From Clostridiales bacterium (GTDB taxonomy: Bacteria > Bacillota > Clostridia > Oscillospirales > CAG-272), in the NCBI GenBank assembly GCA_022791195.1, contig JAAVYP010000003.1, positions 1-33,103 on the forward strand: DNA of 33,103 bases. The letters are read 5' to 3'. The stretch's first letter is position 1; each line of letters opens with the position of its first letter. Under the pieces are notes generated by a model that was not told the DNA's origin, did no database searches, and saw nothing but the letters and a program-made list of their open reading frames with translations. Positions 32,033 to 33,103 of this stretch are shown piece by piece. Made by a program: the position numbers and the translations under genes.

Positions 32033-32578
32033 TTATTCTTCTGCTTGCTGTTCGGCCTGCAGCTGTTCAGCGTATGCTTCATCTTCTTTGCGCAGCCGTT
32101 CTTCTTCAGCCTCTTTTGCCTGCCAGGTTTTTATGTTTTTACGGTGGGCCAGTGTGACAACAAGACAAAATACGAGCGCTTGCAGGATAAAGCCGATAAT
32201 TGGTGCGCGGAGAACATGTGCGCCCAAAAGATTGGGCAAATAAAAGCGTAAAACAGGATTGGCGGAGAGTGCATCTATGCCAAAAATCAGCGCGCAAACG
32301 GTGGGAATGATCATAAAAATCATATAGGCGGCCGATTCTTTTATCACGAAAAGAGAGGGGGAAAGGGGACTTTTTTTCATTTTTGCGGTAGAGGCATATG
32401 TATAGCCGATAAAAACAAGGAATGAAATGGCGCAAACCAGCGCGGTCTCGACAAACGGTTCCGGTACAATAAAGCCTAACAGAGTATCAGTTAAAAGAGC
32501 CGCGGCGAAAGCGAGCAGATTCACAATATTCAGTACGCAAAATTTAATAGCAAAAAAGAGAAAGGTTTCTTTTTTCAT
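32033..32578 (-). CDS. hypothetical membrane protein with charged C-terminal tail
   Basis: I do not recognise this 181-residue protein. It has four likely membrane helices (about 9-30, 42-60, 82-102, 124-145) and a cytoplasmic C-terminal tail (about 146-181) that is nearly all Glu, Lys, Arg, Ala and Gln (AKEAEEERLRKEDEAYAEQLQAE), probably a helix or short coiled coil. The ribosome binding site is weak (TAGGAT, 9 nt before the ATG at 32578). It is convergent with cysK and divergent from the PRPP synthetase gene. Confidence 0.72.
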   Translation of the reverse strand: MKKETFLFFAIKFCVLNIVNLLAFAAALLTDTLLGFIVPEPFVETALVCAISFLVFIGYTYASTAKMKKSPLSPSLFVIKESAAYMIFMIIPTVCALIFGIDALSANPVLRFYLPNLLGAHVLRAPIIGFILQALVFCLVVTLAHRKNIKTWQAKEAEEERLRKEDEAYAEQLQAEQQAEE

Positions 32579-32665
32579 GACGGTGTAATCCTATTCTGCA
32601 AAATAAAAACGGCATGCCCATTCGTTTTATATTTTGTTTTTAATGTGTAACGGCATGCATGGTCA

Positions 32666-32676
32666 ATTATAGCATA
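32666..32676 (-). promoter_or_regulatory. extended -10 promoter of the membrane protein gene
   Basis: On the minus strand TATGCTATAAT (32666-32676) is identical to the motif that opens each tandem element on the plus strand. No clear -35. The leader would be about 80 nt and contains a repeated ACGGCATGC. Confidence 0.55.
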
Positions 32677-32742
32677 GAAGAAGCAAAAAATAAAGAAAAT
32701 AAGTTGTTTTTTGCCGAAAAACCTTTTAAAAAGAGGGGGTTT

Positions 32743-32842
32743 ATGCTATAATAAAGGCGGGTTGGCACCGGCCTTTATTAGAAAGTTTACCTTTTCACTT
32801 TAACAAGTGAAATTCCGGCTGTGCCGGAACCGTTAAACTTTC
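32743..32842 (+). ncRNA. structured element, copy 1 (candidate leader RNA)
   Basis: Opens with TATGCTATAAT (32742-32752). Stem P1 pairs 32749-32758 with 32771-32780 (10 bp, 12-nt loop). A 9-bp stem (32781-32789 with 32834-32842) then encloses two hairpins: 32793-32800 with 32805-32812 (8 bp, loop TAAC), and TTCCGGC (32813-32819) with GCCGGAA (32823-32829). All stems are perfect. No known family was recognised. If the -10 motif acts as a promoter, its own P1 would be only partly transcribed. Confidence 0.6.
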
Positions 32843-32860
32843 AGAGGGGTTAGATTTTTT

Positions 32861-32960
32861 ATGCTATAATAAATGCAGGCTGAGACCGGCATTTGTTAAA
32901 AAGTTTGACTTGCTGCCCAGCATAGGCAGCATTCCGGCCTTGCCGGAACCGTTAAATGTT
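32861..32960 (+). ncRNA. structured element, copy 2 (candidate leader RNA)
   Basis: Lies 118 bp downstream of copy 1 in the same orientation, with the same layout: TATGCTATAAT, P1 (32867-32876 with 32889-32898, 12-nt loop), a junction stem (32903-32909 with 32951-32957, with two G-U pairs, weakly extendable), hairpin a (TGCTGCC 32911-32917 with GGCAGCA 32925-32931) and hairpin b (TTCCGGC 32932-32938 with GCCGGAA 32942-32948). Hairpin a and P1 differ in sequence from copy 1 but keep pairing. It ends about 58 nt before the next start codon. Confidence 0.6.
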
Positions 32961-33017
32961 AGGTTAATAAATTTTTTAGTTATTTATATAAAAGAGTATG
33001 TACATAGGGAGGTTGGC

Positions 33018-33103
33018 ATGAGCGAGGAATTGTTTGGACCGCTTAGCGTAATTGGTATGCGGGGGTGCGAGGATTTTTGCTCCGCAGTGGACAAGTATTT
33101 AAA
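33018..33103 (+). CDS. prs: probable ribose-phosphate pyrophosphokinase (partial, 5' end only)
   Basis: Only 28 codons are in the window, after a strong GGGAGG 5 nt upstream of ATG 33018. The start MSEELFGPLSVIGMRGCEDF resembles the N-terminus of the longer Clostridia PRPP synthetases (GPLG-I-A/G-M-x-GCE-F ... VD-YL). PRPP synthetase makes the ribose donor for purine, pyrimidine, His and NAD synthesis. The assignment rests on this short stretch and could be wrong. The tandem structured elements form its leader. Confidence 0.6.
   Translation, partial: MSEELFGPLSVIGMRGCEDFCSAVDKYL

Noticed and set aside
32877-32888. CTGAGA in copy 2 of the tandem element, as in the TPP riboswitch thi box
   Set aside because: Copy 1 lacks it and the rest of the TPP aptamer core is absent.

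Overview
The window reads as a chromosomal segment of an endospore-forming Firmicute of the class Clostridia, perhaps Oscillospirales; the family is a guess. The support is an alpha/beta-type SASP gene at the left edge, a 23-codon spoVM, a yunB homologue, a CotJC-like manganese catalase, strong AGGAGG-type ribosome binding sites, SigA promoters with 17-bp spacers, and typical Clostridia families (RqcH, DUF3810, long-type GuaA). No rRNA, tRNA or CRISPR array was seen.

Layout. 1-5.6 kb: ssp (partial), a GNAT enzyme, rqcH, a metallophosphoesterase, and a convergent SLH-domain surface protein. 5.7-7.4 kb: an AT-rich accessory patch with a second GNAT gene, a YkgJ-type cysteine-cluster protein and a C-terminal remnant of trans-aconitate methyltransferase. 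7.5-11.2 kb: an RluA pseudouridine synthase, a DUF3810 membrane zincin and murA. 11.2-13.6 kb (minus strand): a lone zinc/manganese-type binding lipoprotein under a perfect 7-1-7 Fur-family box, and a Methyltransf_32-like enzyme. 13.7-17.5 kb: rsgA, spoVM, yunB (convergent) and a long, eukaryote-like GMP synthase.

17.5-24.4 kb looks like an acquired cassette. It has a frameshifted tnpV remnant at one side, then on the minus strand XRE-TetR and HdeD-like/MMPL transporter/heptad-repeat exported protein, probably a regulated envelope or efflux system. 24.6-26.6 kb is an iscS-nifU Fe-S operon. 26.8-29.8 kb holds a MATE exporter with a terminator in its leader, and a marR-TSUP pair. 30.0-33.1 kb holds Mn catalase, cysK, an unknown membrane protein and the first codons of a probable PRPP synthetase gene.

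The most unusual signal is at 32.74-32.96 kb, just before the PRPP synthetase gene. Two tandem copies of a roughly 100-nt element share the same predicted fold (one hairpin plus a three-way junction), with compensatory base changes between copies. Each copy begins with an extended -10 motif TATGCTATAAT. I cannot match it to a known riboswitch or ncRNA class. Second is a 23-bp element shared (19/23) by the leaders of iscS and cysK, a candidate sulfur/Fe-S regulatory site.
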